A stretch of 64,000 nucleotides of DNA from positions 124,001 through 188,000 of the forward strand of contig MWCO01000001.1 in the NCBI GenBank assembly GCA_002070115.1. The letters are read 5' to 3'. The notes under the pieces were generated by a model. That model ran no database searches, was not told the origin of the DNA, and saw nothing but the letters and a program-made list of their open reading frames with translations. A program made the translations under genes and the position numbers. This DNA comes from Deltaproteobacteria bacterium ADurb.Bin207 (lineage in GTDB: Bacteria > Myxococcota_A > Polyangia > Polyangiales > Polyangiaceae). The first letter of the stretch is position 1; every line of letters starts with the position of its first letter. Positions 52,850 to 60,615 of this stretch are shown in pieces.

Positions 52850-54115
52850 TCAACTCGCATGCATTGCCACCAAACTCGCCTTCATGTCCGCCAACACACG
52901 CGTATAGCCCACCGGAAATCGCGCGGGATAACGAAGACGGGCGTATGCCGCTGGCAGCATCTGAAGCGCGCTTCGTAACTCCGCCCGCGCTTTGTCCACC
53001 GAACTGCCCATCCCCACCCCATGCCCTCCACGCAACAACGGCTCCAGCACCGGCTTGCACGTCGTCGCACCCACGATCGGAATGCTCGTCGGTACATCCA
53101 GATGACCCATGAGCATCGCCTCTTCCGGGGGGGATACTCGCTCTGCAACCCCATGCATCAAGTCCGCAATCGGCTGACCCGTACGATCGAAATACCGAAC
53201 CACAAGTTTGCGACCAGGGATCACCGTCATGTCAGGAATCGCCCCAAGCCGCGATACCCATACGCCATCCTGTTCCATCGCCACCAAGTCCACGCGCAGT
53301 CGCAACCCGACGGGCAATATCGCTATGCCTCGACTCGCCCACTCTGCCGCCTGAAGCCCGTGCCGCTGCAAATCCGCCAACGTTTCCTCTTCATCATCCC
53401 CAGGACCAAGGTGCGCAACCGCCCCCACCGCCGTCGACCGAAACGTCCACCCCCTATCGGCCACCACCTCGGCTTCTTCCGCCAAACTCAACGCCTCCGG
53501 CGGCTTGGTGATCCGAAGCTTGATCCCCAACCGAGATGCCGCCACCGCGTTTTGCGTCGACCGTAACCCCCCCACATGCGCCGCCCGCGCCACACGAACC
53601 GCCAACTCCGGGTCGACAATCGAAGACGACGTTGCATCCATCACCCCCATCTTTCCCGCCGCCATCGTCAAACGCGCGGCTCGCGTCGCCACCACACACG
53701 GCAGTTCGAACCATGCCCTCGCCCAATGGGCCGCCAACCACGCTTGCCACAGCGGCCCTTCCACCGTTACCACCGGATCCCGCTCGAAGAGCAAACTGCC
53801 ATCCGGTGGCGCATTCACATCCAAACGAAACGGCTCCTCCAATCGTTCCGCAAATTCATCGTCGATCCAACGAGCCCGTAACGCTTCTTCGATCTCGGCA
53901 CCACTCGGGCCCGCATTCTCCAAAGCAGTCGCAAATCCCCCAGGATCCGTGCCCACCAAAAATCCCCAATGCCGCGGAAAAGCCCCCACGGCCACCTCGA
54001 AACAAGCTCGACGATTCCCCGCACTCGAATGGGCAAGCGTCCTCGCCCCCGCAAGGTTGCGTATATTGGCAAACAGCATCGAATGAAGCACCCGCAAAGC
54101 ATAACCCGCCTGCAT
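52850..54115 (-). CDS. Nicotinate-phosphoribosyltransferase-like protein
   Basis: The 421-residue product follows the PncB/NAPRTase layout: CFEVAVGAFPRHWGFLVGTD near the start, the barrel strand VARAAHVGGLRSTQNAVAASRLGI, a phosphate-site region AVGAVAHLGPGDDEEE, LRLRVDLVAMEQDGV, and GRKLVVRYFDRTGQPIADLM near the end. True NAPRTase makes nicotinate mononucleotide for NAD. Family residues around the usual DLYELTM start and the catalytic His segment are altered, so substrate preference is uncertain. Start ATG 54115 is tentative; the frame is open to 54370, and ATG 54085 is another option. Confidence 0.8.
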   Translation of the reverse strand: MQAGYALRVLHSMLFANIRNLAGARTLAHSSAGNRRACFEVAVGAFPRHWGFLVGTDPGGFATALENAGPSGAEIEEALRARWIDDEFAERLEEPFRLDVNAPPDGSLLFERDPVVTVEGPLWQAWLAAHWARAWFELPCVVATRAARLTMAAGKMGVMDATSSSIVDPELAVRVARAAHVGGLRSTQNAVAASRLGIKLRITKPPEALSLAEEAEVVADRGWTFRSTAVGAVAHLGPGDDEEETLADLQRHGLQAAEWASRGIAILPVGLRLRVDLVAMEQDGVWVSRLGAIPDMTVIPGRKLVVRYFDRTGQPIADLMHGVAERVSPPEEAMLMGHLDVPTSIPIVGATTCKPVLEPLLRGGHGVGMGSSVDKARAELRSALQMLPAAYARLRYPARFPVGYTRVLADMKASLVAMHAS

Positions 54116-54188
54116 CCCCACCGACAGCCCTTCGCTTGCCCAGAGCCCAATCCGGGATGAATCGAATCCCGAGCTAAATAAATAACAT

Positions 54189-54208
54189 GTAAATACAAAT
54201 GGTTGTAC
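54189..54208 (+). repeat. Copy of the dispersed GTAAATWCAA motif
   Basis: Reads GTAAATACAAATGGTTGTAC; nearly the same 16-nt core as the site at 16411-16431. It lies just upstream of the phosphoribosyltransferase-like gene. Confidence 0.4.
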
Positions 54209-54285
54209 CCTCGCCGCCCGATCGACTCCTTCCCCTTTCCCTCCTTTTGCCACCGGGCCAATCGCTGCCCATCGAGCCGGCTTCC

Positions 54286-54690
54286 TTAGGGTTGGGTTAG
54301 CCAAAAATACAATAAAATTCCGATACCTACCACGATCCCCCATCCCTGCAACCACAGCAATCTCACCCATAATCGTCGCCTCTGCACGCGGACGGTCGGG
54401 ACCGTGGGGATGTCCATCTGTTTGCGGCCATCGGTTAGCCCCGGGGAGGGTGCTTTGGTCTCGAATTCGGAAAACAATCGAACGGTTCGCAGTTCAAAGG
54501 TTTTGTGCTCCGTTTCGAGCGGTGGCAACACGGGACTCCGATAGATGGGAGCACCAAACCAGCCGGAAGGTCGGTTCGGATCGGGCGCTGGCATCGAACT
54601 TTTCGTTTCTTGCCCAGGACGAACCGGCCTCGATTCGGAAGCAGGGGGTTCCGATCCGCCGCACGCTGCCTCGTTTTTTATCGCACCCAT
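54286..54690 (-). CDS. Possible small tail-anchored membrane protein
   Basis: A 134-codon frame from ATG 54690 (open to 54762) ends in one membrane helix (LQGWGIVVGIGILLYFW) right at the C-terminus. The N-terminal part is Pro/Ser-rich and disordered. The tail-anchor layout argues for a real gene; absence of a recognisable family and of a clear ribosome-binding site argues against. It overlaps the upstream region of the divergent exonuclease gene only. Confidence 0.45.
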   Translation of the reverse strand: MGAIKNEAACGGSEPPASESRPVRPGQETKSSMPAPDPNRPSGWFGAPIYRSPVLPPLETEHKTFELRTVRLFSEFETKAPSPGLTDGRKQMDIPTVPTVRVQRRRLWVRLLWLQGWGIVVGIGILLYFWLTQP

Positions 54691-54785
54691 GGCGGTCAAC
54701 TCCACCCCCGTGGTACTGCACCCATGGATTCCGGCCAAAAAATCGGATCTTGCCTTGCCCAATCGCTACCATCCCACCCACTGCC

Positions 54786-55574
54786 ATGGCGCGCCGTCCC
54801 CCCTTCAATCGAAAATCCCTTCTCCAAGCGCTGGATCTCGCTCAACTCCAGCTCGTTGCTGCGCGGCTCGGTATACAACTATCCCCTGCGAGCCACGCAC
54901 AACGTTTGCGTTCCAAACTGGCCTGCCATCCCGATGCCACCGCCCGTCGTATCCTGGAAGTTCTCGACAACGATACCGTCGCCAGCCTTTTCGATCGGAT
55001 TGGCTTCGAAGCACCGGCTCCACCATCGCCCGCCGATCATCCGCGCACCCGCGAATCTCGCTTCGTCGCCATCGACTTCGAAACCGCGGATTCGAAACCC
55101 GATAGCGCATGCTCCGTCGCTCTGGTCCGCGTACACGGCCAAAGGATCGTGAAACGTGCAGCCCGTCTCATCCGACCTCCCCGACGCCAAATCACACTCA
55201 CGTGGGTGCATGGTATCACGTGGCAAGACGTGGCGGAGGCGCCCACCTTTCGCGCTGTTTGGCTCGAACTCGCGCCCATCCTCGAAGGGACGGACTTTCT
55301 CGTAGCCCATCATGCGCCGTTCGACCGCGCGGTGCTGCGTGCTTGTTGTCAACGCGCTCGCTTGCCCATGCCTTCTTTGCCTTTCAAGTGTACGGTGAAA
55401 TGGTCGCGACGCATGTTCGATCTGCCTCGCTACAACTTACCCACCGTCTGCGACTATCTTGGCATTGCTCTCGATCATCACCAGGCGCTGTCGGATGCCG
55501 AAGCCTGTGCCCGCATCATGATCGAAGTGCAGCGACGATGGCAGCAGCGCGATGTGTCGACAGCGGCGCGCTGA
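54786..55574 (+). CDS. 3'-5' exonuclease, DEDDh (DnaQ/PolC epsilon-like)
   Basis: The 262-residue protein has the three DEDDh motifs: Exo I AIDFETAD (Asp, Glu), Exo II LVAHHAPFDRAVL (Asp), and Exo III HQALSDAEACARIM (His, Asp). The first 80 residues form a separate helical module (LLQALDLAQLQLVAARLGI, RILEVLDNDTVASLF), perhaps a SAP-like or helicase-associated domain. Such stand-alone enzymes act in DNA repair or RNA/DNA end trimming. ATG 54786 begins the conserved module. The frame is open to 54450 but over a region better read on the other strand. Confidence 0.88.
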   Translation: MARRPPFNRKSLLQALDLAQLQLVAARLGIQLSPASHAQRLRSKLACHPDATARRILEVLDNDTVASLFDRIGFEAPAPPSPADHPRTRESRFVAIDFETADSKPDSACSVALVRVHGQRIVKRAARLIRPPRRQITLTWVHGITWQDVAEAPTFRAVWLELAPILEGTDFLVAHHAPFDRAVLRACCQRARLPMPSLPFKCTVKWSRRMFDLPRYNLPTVCDYLGIALDHHQALSDAEACARIMIEVQRRWQQRDVSTAAR

Positions 55575-55575
55575 T

Positions 55576-56091
55576 TCAATTCAAGCGCAGACGAAGACCT
55601 TCGCGCATCGATTCCAATACCACCGCCACGACTTGCGCATACTCACAAGCTTCCTCGCCCTCGTTATGCTCCCGAAGGTGTTGCTCGTGATGACGTTGAA
55701 GTTCGGACCAAGCTTCTTCAAGAAATCGCGGTGGGTACAGACGCGCCACACCATGCACCGCGCTGGGCATGCCTTCCAACGCCGCATGCAACGAAACAGG
55801 CCCTACCAAGTCGAATATCTTGTCGAGCATCTCACGCGTGGCAGGCGCCAAATCGTCTTGCTCCTCGACGTCCGTACCTTGCTGCCAATCCGGTGAGTCG
55901 AGCATCATCAAGTCGTCGATGTCGACGAAACGTGGGCGACGCGCCACGATCAACAATCCCTGGGGTCCGAGTTGGAAAATGCGACTCTCCCAACGCTCGG
56001 TCGCAAGCTCGCCGAGGATTGCCTCCACGGCATCCGCGAAGGCTTGCAATCCCCAATCCTTGGGAATGGATATGGCTTTCTGCTCGAACAT
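55576..56091 (-). CDS. Unrecognised soluble protein
   Basis: The frame is open to 56226; ATG 56091 (MFEQKAISIPKDWGLQ) is chosen because the residues before it are not domain-like. The 171-residue product is acidic, helical, and contains DWGLQAFADAVEAILGEL and LHAALEGMPSAVHGVARLYPPRFLEEAW. No known family. It ends 2 nt from the exonuclease stop and diverges from aat. Presence of a consistent codon pattern supports a real gene. Confidence 0.6.
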   Translation of the reverse strand: MFEQKAISIPKDWGLQAFADAVEAILGELATERWESRIFQLGPQGLLIVARRPRFVDIDDLMMLDSPDWQQGTDVEEQDDLAPATREMLDKIFDLVGPVSLHAALEGMPSAVHGVARLYPPRFLEEAWSELQRHHEQHLREHNEGEEACEYAQVVAVVLESMREGLRLRLN

Positions 56092-56271
56092 TCGCCCCTC
56101 GACGGGTGTTTCCTCACTCGGCGGCACCATGCCCTTCTGACACGGCGTCCACGCTTTGGCAAGATCCCGAACACACCTTTGTGCCGTCGACAATCCCTCG
56201 GACCCACCGTGCGTCACAACGTTCAAACCGCATCGATTGACGCCTTAGGAGTTCAAGAACAGAATCCGATC

Positions 56272-56964
56272 ATGTTTGGCCCAGTTCGTCTGACCGACGA
56301 CCTGATTTTCCCGCCTGCTTCCTGGGCACGACGCGACGGCCTGATAGCCGTCGGTGGCGACCTGCGACCCGAACGGCTCATTCTCGCTTATCGAAGCGGG
56401 ATTTTCCCCTGGCCCTTCGATGAGGACTCGCCTTTGCTCTGGTTCTCCCCCGGCATACGCATGGTGTTGCCCATCGAAGCGCTGCATGTCTCCCATAGTC
56501 TGCGCAAGGTGCTGCGCAGAAAAACGTTTCGCGTGACCTTGGATGAGGCCTTTTCGGACGTCATCCACCATTGTGCTCACGTATCGCGCGGCCCCGACAC
56601 TGGAACTTGGATTACGCCCGCGATGATCGAAGCCTACACGATACTCTACCGCCTCGGTCTCGCCCATAGCGTGGAGGTCTGGCATCAGGACCAGATCGTG
56701 GGTGGATTGTACGGCGTGTCTCTGGGCGCGGGCTTCTTCGGCGAATCGATGTTCTCGCTGCTATCCAACGCCTCCAAAGTTGGCTTCGTCACCCTCGTCC
56801 AATTTCTGGCTCAGCGTAACTTCCACTTCGTCGATTGCCAGCTTTACACCAATCACCTCGCCAATTTTGGTGCCCAGAGATGGCGACGCACACGTTTTCT
56901 CAAAGCCCTCGAACACGCCTTATCCTTCCCCACGCTGCAAGGACCGTGGACCATCGATCCATGA
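56272..56964 (+). CDS. aat: Leucyl/phenylalanyl-tRNA-protein transferase
   Basis: Aat attaches Leu or Phe to proteins with N-terminal Arg or Lys, marking them for ClpS/ClpAP. The 230-residue protein shows the family landmarks: GLIAVGGDLRPERLILAYRSGIFPW, LWFSPGIRMVL, AHSVEVWHQDQIVGGLYGVSLGAGFFGESMFS, and FVDCQLYTNHLANFGA. Length is normal. ATG 56272 is used; an AGGAG sits about 20 nt upstream, a rather long spacing. It diverges from the 55576 gene. Confidence 0.95.
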   Translation: MFGPVRLTDDLIFPPASWARRDGLIAVGGDLRPERLILAYRSGIFPWPFDEDSPLLWFSPGIRMVLPIEALHVSHSLRKVLRRKTFRVTLDEAFSDVIHHCAHVSRGPDTGTWITPAMIEAYTILYRLGLAHSVEVWHQDQIVGGLYGVSLGAGFFGESMFSLLSNASKVGFVTLVQFLAQRNFHFVDCQLYTNHLANFGAQRWRRTRFLKALEHALSFPTLQGPWTIDP

Positions 56965-57122
56965 GAACCTTGACCTTTCATCCCATCCGCAAAGCAACGA
57001 CCCTTCCCATACGCCAACCCGCCCGCCCCTACCGCCATGACAACCTCTCAGCCATTCGAGCCCATATCGCGAAATGGAGCGATTCACTGGCGCCTTTCCC
57101 ACGGCTCGCTTACATTCGAACC

Positions 57123-58418
57123 ATGCGCCCCGTTCGTCTCATCACCACCGCCCTGCTTACCGTCTGCCTTTCATCGTGCTCGAGCGACCAAACCACCGAC
57201 GAACCCGTGATCCCCAAGGGAGCTATCGAGCAGCGCGACGGCTTCACCATCGTTTGGTTGCATGGAACACCGTACGAGATGGGCTACCAGCACGGAACGT
57301 TATTGCGTGAGCAACTGCGGGAAGCCGCTCAAGTCGTGCTGAACGAAGGCCTTTTCAAGATCCTAAAAAATGCAGCGAAAATCGCAAAACTAGACGAAGT
57401 CGCCCTCGCCAATTCCTATCCCTGGCTCCTCGAAGAGTGCAAAGGCATGGTCAAAGCCGTCGATGACCCGGACTTCCAAATGTTCGAATGCGTCCTCATC
57501 AACTTCGGTGATGTGGCCGTCGAATTTCTCAACTATGGCATGCCGCAATTCGAAGATATCGCCCCCGGCTGCTCCCAGGTCGTCGCCACCGGAAGCGCCA
57601 CTTCCGACGGTTCCCTGTATCACGCACGAGTCCTGGATTGGTATGCCGTCGATTTCGTGGTCAACAACCCCGTGATCTTCGTTCGTCAGCCCAAAGATGG
57701 CATCCCTCATCTTTTCGTGGGTTTTCCCGGCAACCTGTCCAGTTACCAAGGAATGAATGCGGAAGGAATCGTCGTGGCCTCCAACGAGGTCAATCCCCGG
57801 GACACTACCGTCAACGACCTGACAGGTCGAAGTCACGTGCAGATGGTGGTCGAGATCCTCACCCACGCCTCCAGCCTCGACGAAGCACGAACCATCGTCA
57901 AGACATCCAATCATATGAGCCTGGAGACGCTAGTCGTTTCCGATGGCAAACAGAAAACGGCCGAAGTCTTCGAATTGGCGCCCGCGCAAGTGGGTGTCCG
58001 GCCGCTGAAAGACGATGTCGTATACGCGACCAACCATTTCGTGGAAAGCAATACTGCGGATCTCGACGCGGAAAAACCTAATAAAAGCACGTACTTGCGG
58101 TGGGATCGGTTGACGCAATTGGTTACCAAGGACGGAGCGGAATCCAAGTGGGGCAAGCTGAATCCGGAAACCCTGATTGCCGTGATGCGTGACCGTGTGA
58201 ATCCTGAAACAGGGCAACCCGTTCCCGACGATATCGTCGACAACGGTGAGAGTCTGGCTACGAATGGCGCGCTGTATCAGGTCGTTTTTGCGCCCGAGAC
58301 CCTTTCGTTATGGGTTGCCGCGGGAAAGATCCCCGTGCCTTCCCAGCCTTTCGTGGGGTTCAATCTGGGTGAATTGCTCCATCGCGAAGGTTATTCCACA
58401 CCGGCGACCCTACCCTGA
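57123..58418 (+). CDS. C45-type (isopenicillin N acyltransferase-like) Ntn hydrolase, lipoprotein
   Basis: The 431-residue product begins with a lipoprotein signal (TALLTVCLSSC). The body matches the AAT/C45 family: HGTPYEMGYQHGTLLREQL, then the self-cleavage site with nucleophile Cys in DIAPGCSQVVATGSATSDGS, and HARVLDWY and NEVNPRDTTV. These enzymes cleave themselves before the Cys and then hydrolyse or transfer amide-linked acyl groups. Here the enzyme would be exported. The natural substrate is unknown. ATG 57123 opens the signal; the frame runs upstream into aat. Confidence 0.87.
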   Translation: MRPVRLITTALLTVCLSSCSSDQTTDEPVIPKGAIEQRDGFTIVWLHGTPYEMGYQHGTLLREQLREAAQVVLNEGLFKILKNAAKIAKLDEVALANSYPWLLEECKGMVKAVDDPDFQMFECVLINFGDVAVEFLNYGMPQFEDIAPGCSQVVATGSATSDGSLYHARVLDWYAVDFVVNNPVIFVRQPKDGIPHLFVGFPGNLSSYQGMNAEGIVVASNEVNPRDTTVNDLTGRSHVQMVVEILTHASSLDEARTIVKTSNHMSLETLVVSDGKQKTAEVFELAPAQVGVRPLKDDVVYATNHFVESNTADLDAEKPNKSTYLRWDRLTQLVTKDGAESKWGKLNPETLIAVMRDRVNPETGQPVPDDIVDNGESLATNGALYQVVFAPETLSLWVAAGKIPVPSQPFVGFNLGELLHREGYSTPATLP

Positions 58419-58753
58419 GTAAGCCAATCCAAAGCATAACCCACTTGCGAATACCTCGATCGAAACGCTGTTCACGATCCCCGCCAGCGAACGAACCTCG
58501 TTGCAAGCAGTCAGAGTCGCGCTCGGAATCCCGCTAGAACCACCAAAATACAGAGCCGTTGTTGAATTTCCAGACACTCCGCACAATCTCTCTCCCTGGT
58601 TGTCGACTTCGAGAGAATTATGAACTGTATGCCTATATCCCTCTTGCACACCTCAATCGACCACGTTAGAGGCATTTGTCTTACAACTTCCGCAACCTCG
58701 AATCCTCGTCTCACATCCAATTTTGGGTCAGGCGACGTTCAGGAGTAGGGAAG
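58419..58753. other. Spacer with an uncertain short frame
   Basis: About 335 bp. A 79-codon minus-strand frame (58410-58649) has Gly/Ser/Ala-rich content and two Cys but no ribosome-binding site and no family match; it also overlaps the acyltransferase stop. I do not call it a gene. The promoter of the 58754 gene lies at the right end. Confidence 0.45.
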
Positions 58754-59830
58754 ATGCATACCCCACCACATTTACCATCGAAGCATGAGCTGTCTCCAAG
58801 CTTGCTGCGAGCGCATTCCCTGGCTCTATCTCGTGGTCTACGAGATACCGTCGAAATGCAGTCTGCCTCCGCGCGCTTTCTGAGCGAACTCGCGCGACAA
58901 GCCACCGTGCCCGAAGCAAGAAAGCTTTTGCTCGAGCTTGCGCGCATCGAACAACTGCTATCCCTTGAGATCGACGTCAAGGTTGCTCAGCTCGTGGAAG
59001 CGCCGCTGCCGGCTCGCGCTAGTCCGGGCGCAGCCAATATCAAAACGGCTCCGGAATGGGCTCACCTCGAACTCATCACGTACGAGCAGGCCATTGCCGT
59101 GACGCTCGATTGTACCCGTCGATCCATCCTGTTTTTGACGGATATGGCGAACCGTTTCGATGGGCCAACCCTCGACTTCTTTTTGATGCTTGCTCAATCC
59201 GATGAAGACCGCGCTGCCATGCTTGAGCGAGCGCTGAACCGAAGGCTCGCGGAGTTGACCATCGGCCATGATATTCGCCGGGTTTTGGTGGAAATCCACG
59301 ATGCAGCGCGTCGCGCGGCCAAAGCCTACGCGTGGATTGGACGGCGTACGATGCGGCCTCGCGCACAGGAGTTTTTGCAGGGGATGCAAGAGGTCTGCGC
59401 GCTGCATGCAGCCAATATACAGAGCATGCTGGGAAACATGGACCACCTATCCGATGATCCTGTTTTCGAAGGTCTCGCCGCGGCAACCTTGCCCACGCTC
59501 GACGGTGATGTCGAAGGTCTCGATTTCCAAGCCGCTTTGCGTATCGCCATGCATGCACAACAACGAACCGCACTCGTTCATGGGATGTATGCACGGGCAT
59601 TCCGGGGAGAAGAAGCGCAACAATTGCTCGATATCGCTGATGCGGAGCGACGCCAGGCCGCCACCATCGCGTCGGTTCTCGAACGTCTCGAGCCTTCGGA
59701 CCAGGACATGGAAGAACAATATCCGCAAGCGCGTAGTCCCCGGGAATCATGGACCTGCCCTGCCATCGTCGACGAATCGGAAGCGTTGGACGAACCCAAA
59801 ACGCCCGTCTTGCGTCTGGTCGCCGGCTGA
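58754..59830 (+). CDS. Helical protein, possibly ferritin-like
   Basis: AGGAGTAGGGAAG precedes ATG 58754. The 358-residue product is almost entirely helical, with long Ala/Glu/Arg/Leu helices (EARKLLLELARIEQLLSLEIDV, RRVLVEIHDAARRAAKAYAWI, ERRQAATIASVLERLEP). Helix lengths and the placement of Glu and His suggest ferritin/rubrerythrin-like bundles, but the paired ExxH iron ligands are not clearly present. No signal peptide. Function unknown. Confidence 0.7.
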   Translation: MHTPPHLPSKHELSPSLLRAHSLALSRGLRDTVEMQSASARFLSELARQATVPEARKLLLELARIEQLLSLEIDVKVAQLVEAPLPARASPGAANIKTAPEWAHLELITYEQAIAVTLDCTRRSILFLTDMANRFDGPTLDFFLMLAQSDEDRAAMLERALNRRLAELTIGHDIRRVLVEIHDAARRAAKAYAWIGRRTMRPRAQEFLQGMQEVCALHAANIQSMLGNMDHLSDDPVFEGLAAATLPTLDGDVEGLDFQAALRIAMHAQQRTALVHGMYARAFRGEEAQQLLDIADAERRQAATIASVLERLEPSDQDMEEQYPQARSPRESWTCPAIVDESEALDEPKTPVLRLVAG

Positions 59831-60016
59831 TCCCCTCTTTCCTATCCAAGCTGGCAGCCCATTTGCCCTTTTCCATACCCGGCCATGGCACGAATAGGCG
59901 TCGAAAATTCATGGTGAATCGAGCGCTTGGCCCCGGATTGGGGTATCATGAACCCAAGGCATGAATCGTGGAATCATCCTCAATACTGTCGGGAAAGCGT
60001 GCCAGAGGGAGGCGTC

Positions 60017-60496
60017 ATGAGCATCCGTGGTTGTGGGAGGCTTTCTTTCTTCGTCGCGATGATGGGCAGCCTCAGCTTGGTGGGGGCTGAATGCGGTGGA
60101 GGCGACGACAACGCCGCCGGAACGGGCAATGCCTCGTCGGACCTGGCGGGAACATGGTGCCTCATCAAAACCCTGGTGACAGCCACGGAGGATCATCCCG
60201 CGGGCAAACAATTTCCGCTGGAACTCGTGTTTGTGGTCCACGGCAATAGCGCGACCATGTCCACGCCTGGAGTCAGCGGGAGCGCTGAGGGAACCCTGTC
60301 CGAGGGGGTTTGGACGTTTACCTACGAAATCCCGATCGCTCCTGGGCTCACGAGCCTCAATCAAGTGCAAGTGATCAGCACGTCGCCGTTCAAAGGGACG
60401 GAGGAGCATCGGTATTACGACCAATTCGGGCAGCAGATTGGTCTGGAGGCATCGACGTTGGAAGGGTGGCGAAAAACGACGGAATCCTGTTGGTGA
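60017..60496 (+). CDS. Small exported protein, lipocalin-like size
   Basis: AGAGGGAGG precedes ATG 60017. The 159-residue product has a hydrophobic signal (FFVAMMGSLSLVGA) followed at once by ECGGGDD, perhaps a lipoprotein cysteine though the lipobox is poor. The mature part starts DLAGTWCLIKTLV and consists of alternating strands with a final ESCW, resembling small beta-barrel domains that begin with a GTW motif. Two Cys may pair. Function unknown. Confidence 0.7.
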   Translation: MSIRGCGRLSFFVAMMGSLSLVGAECGGGDDNAAGTGNASSDLAGTWCLIKTLVTATEDHPAGKQFPLELVFVVHGNSATMSTPGVSGSAEGTLSEGVWTFTYEIPIAPGLTSLNQVQVISTSPFKGTEEHRYYDQFGQQIGLEASTLEGWRKTTESCW

Positions 60497-60615
60497 GGGG
60501 GGGCTCGCGGGCAGTCGCAAGGGATTGTCGATCGTCAAGGGCGATGCGGGTCGAGCTTCATGAGTTGAAAAAGGTGAGGAAAGGTAAGATGCGAGAGGCA
60601 GGGATCAACGGGTTA

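Noticed and set aside
58410-58649. A 79-codon minus-strand frame
   Set aside because: No ribosome-binding site, no recognised family, and overlap with the end of the C45 acyltransferase gene.
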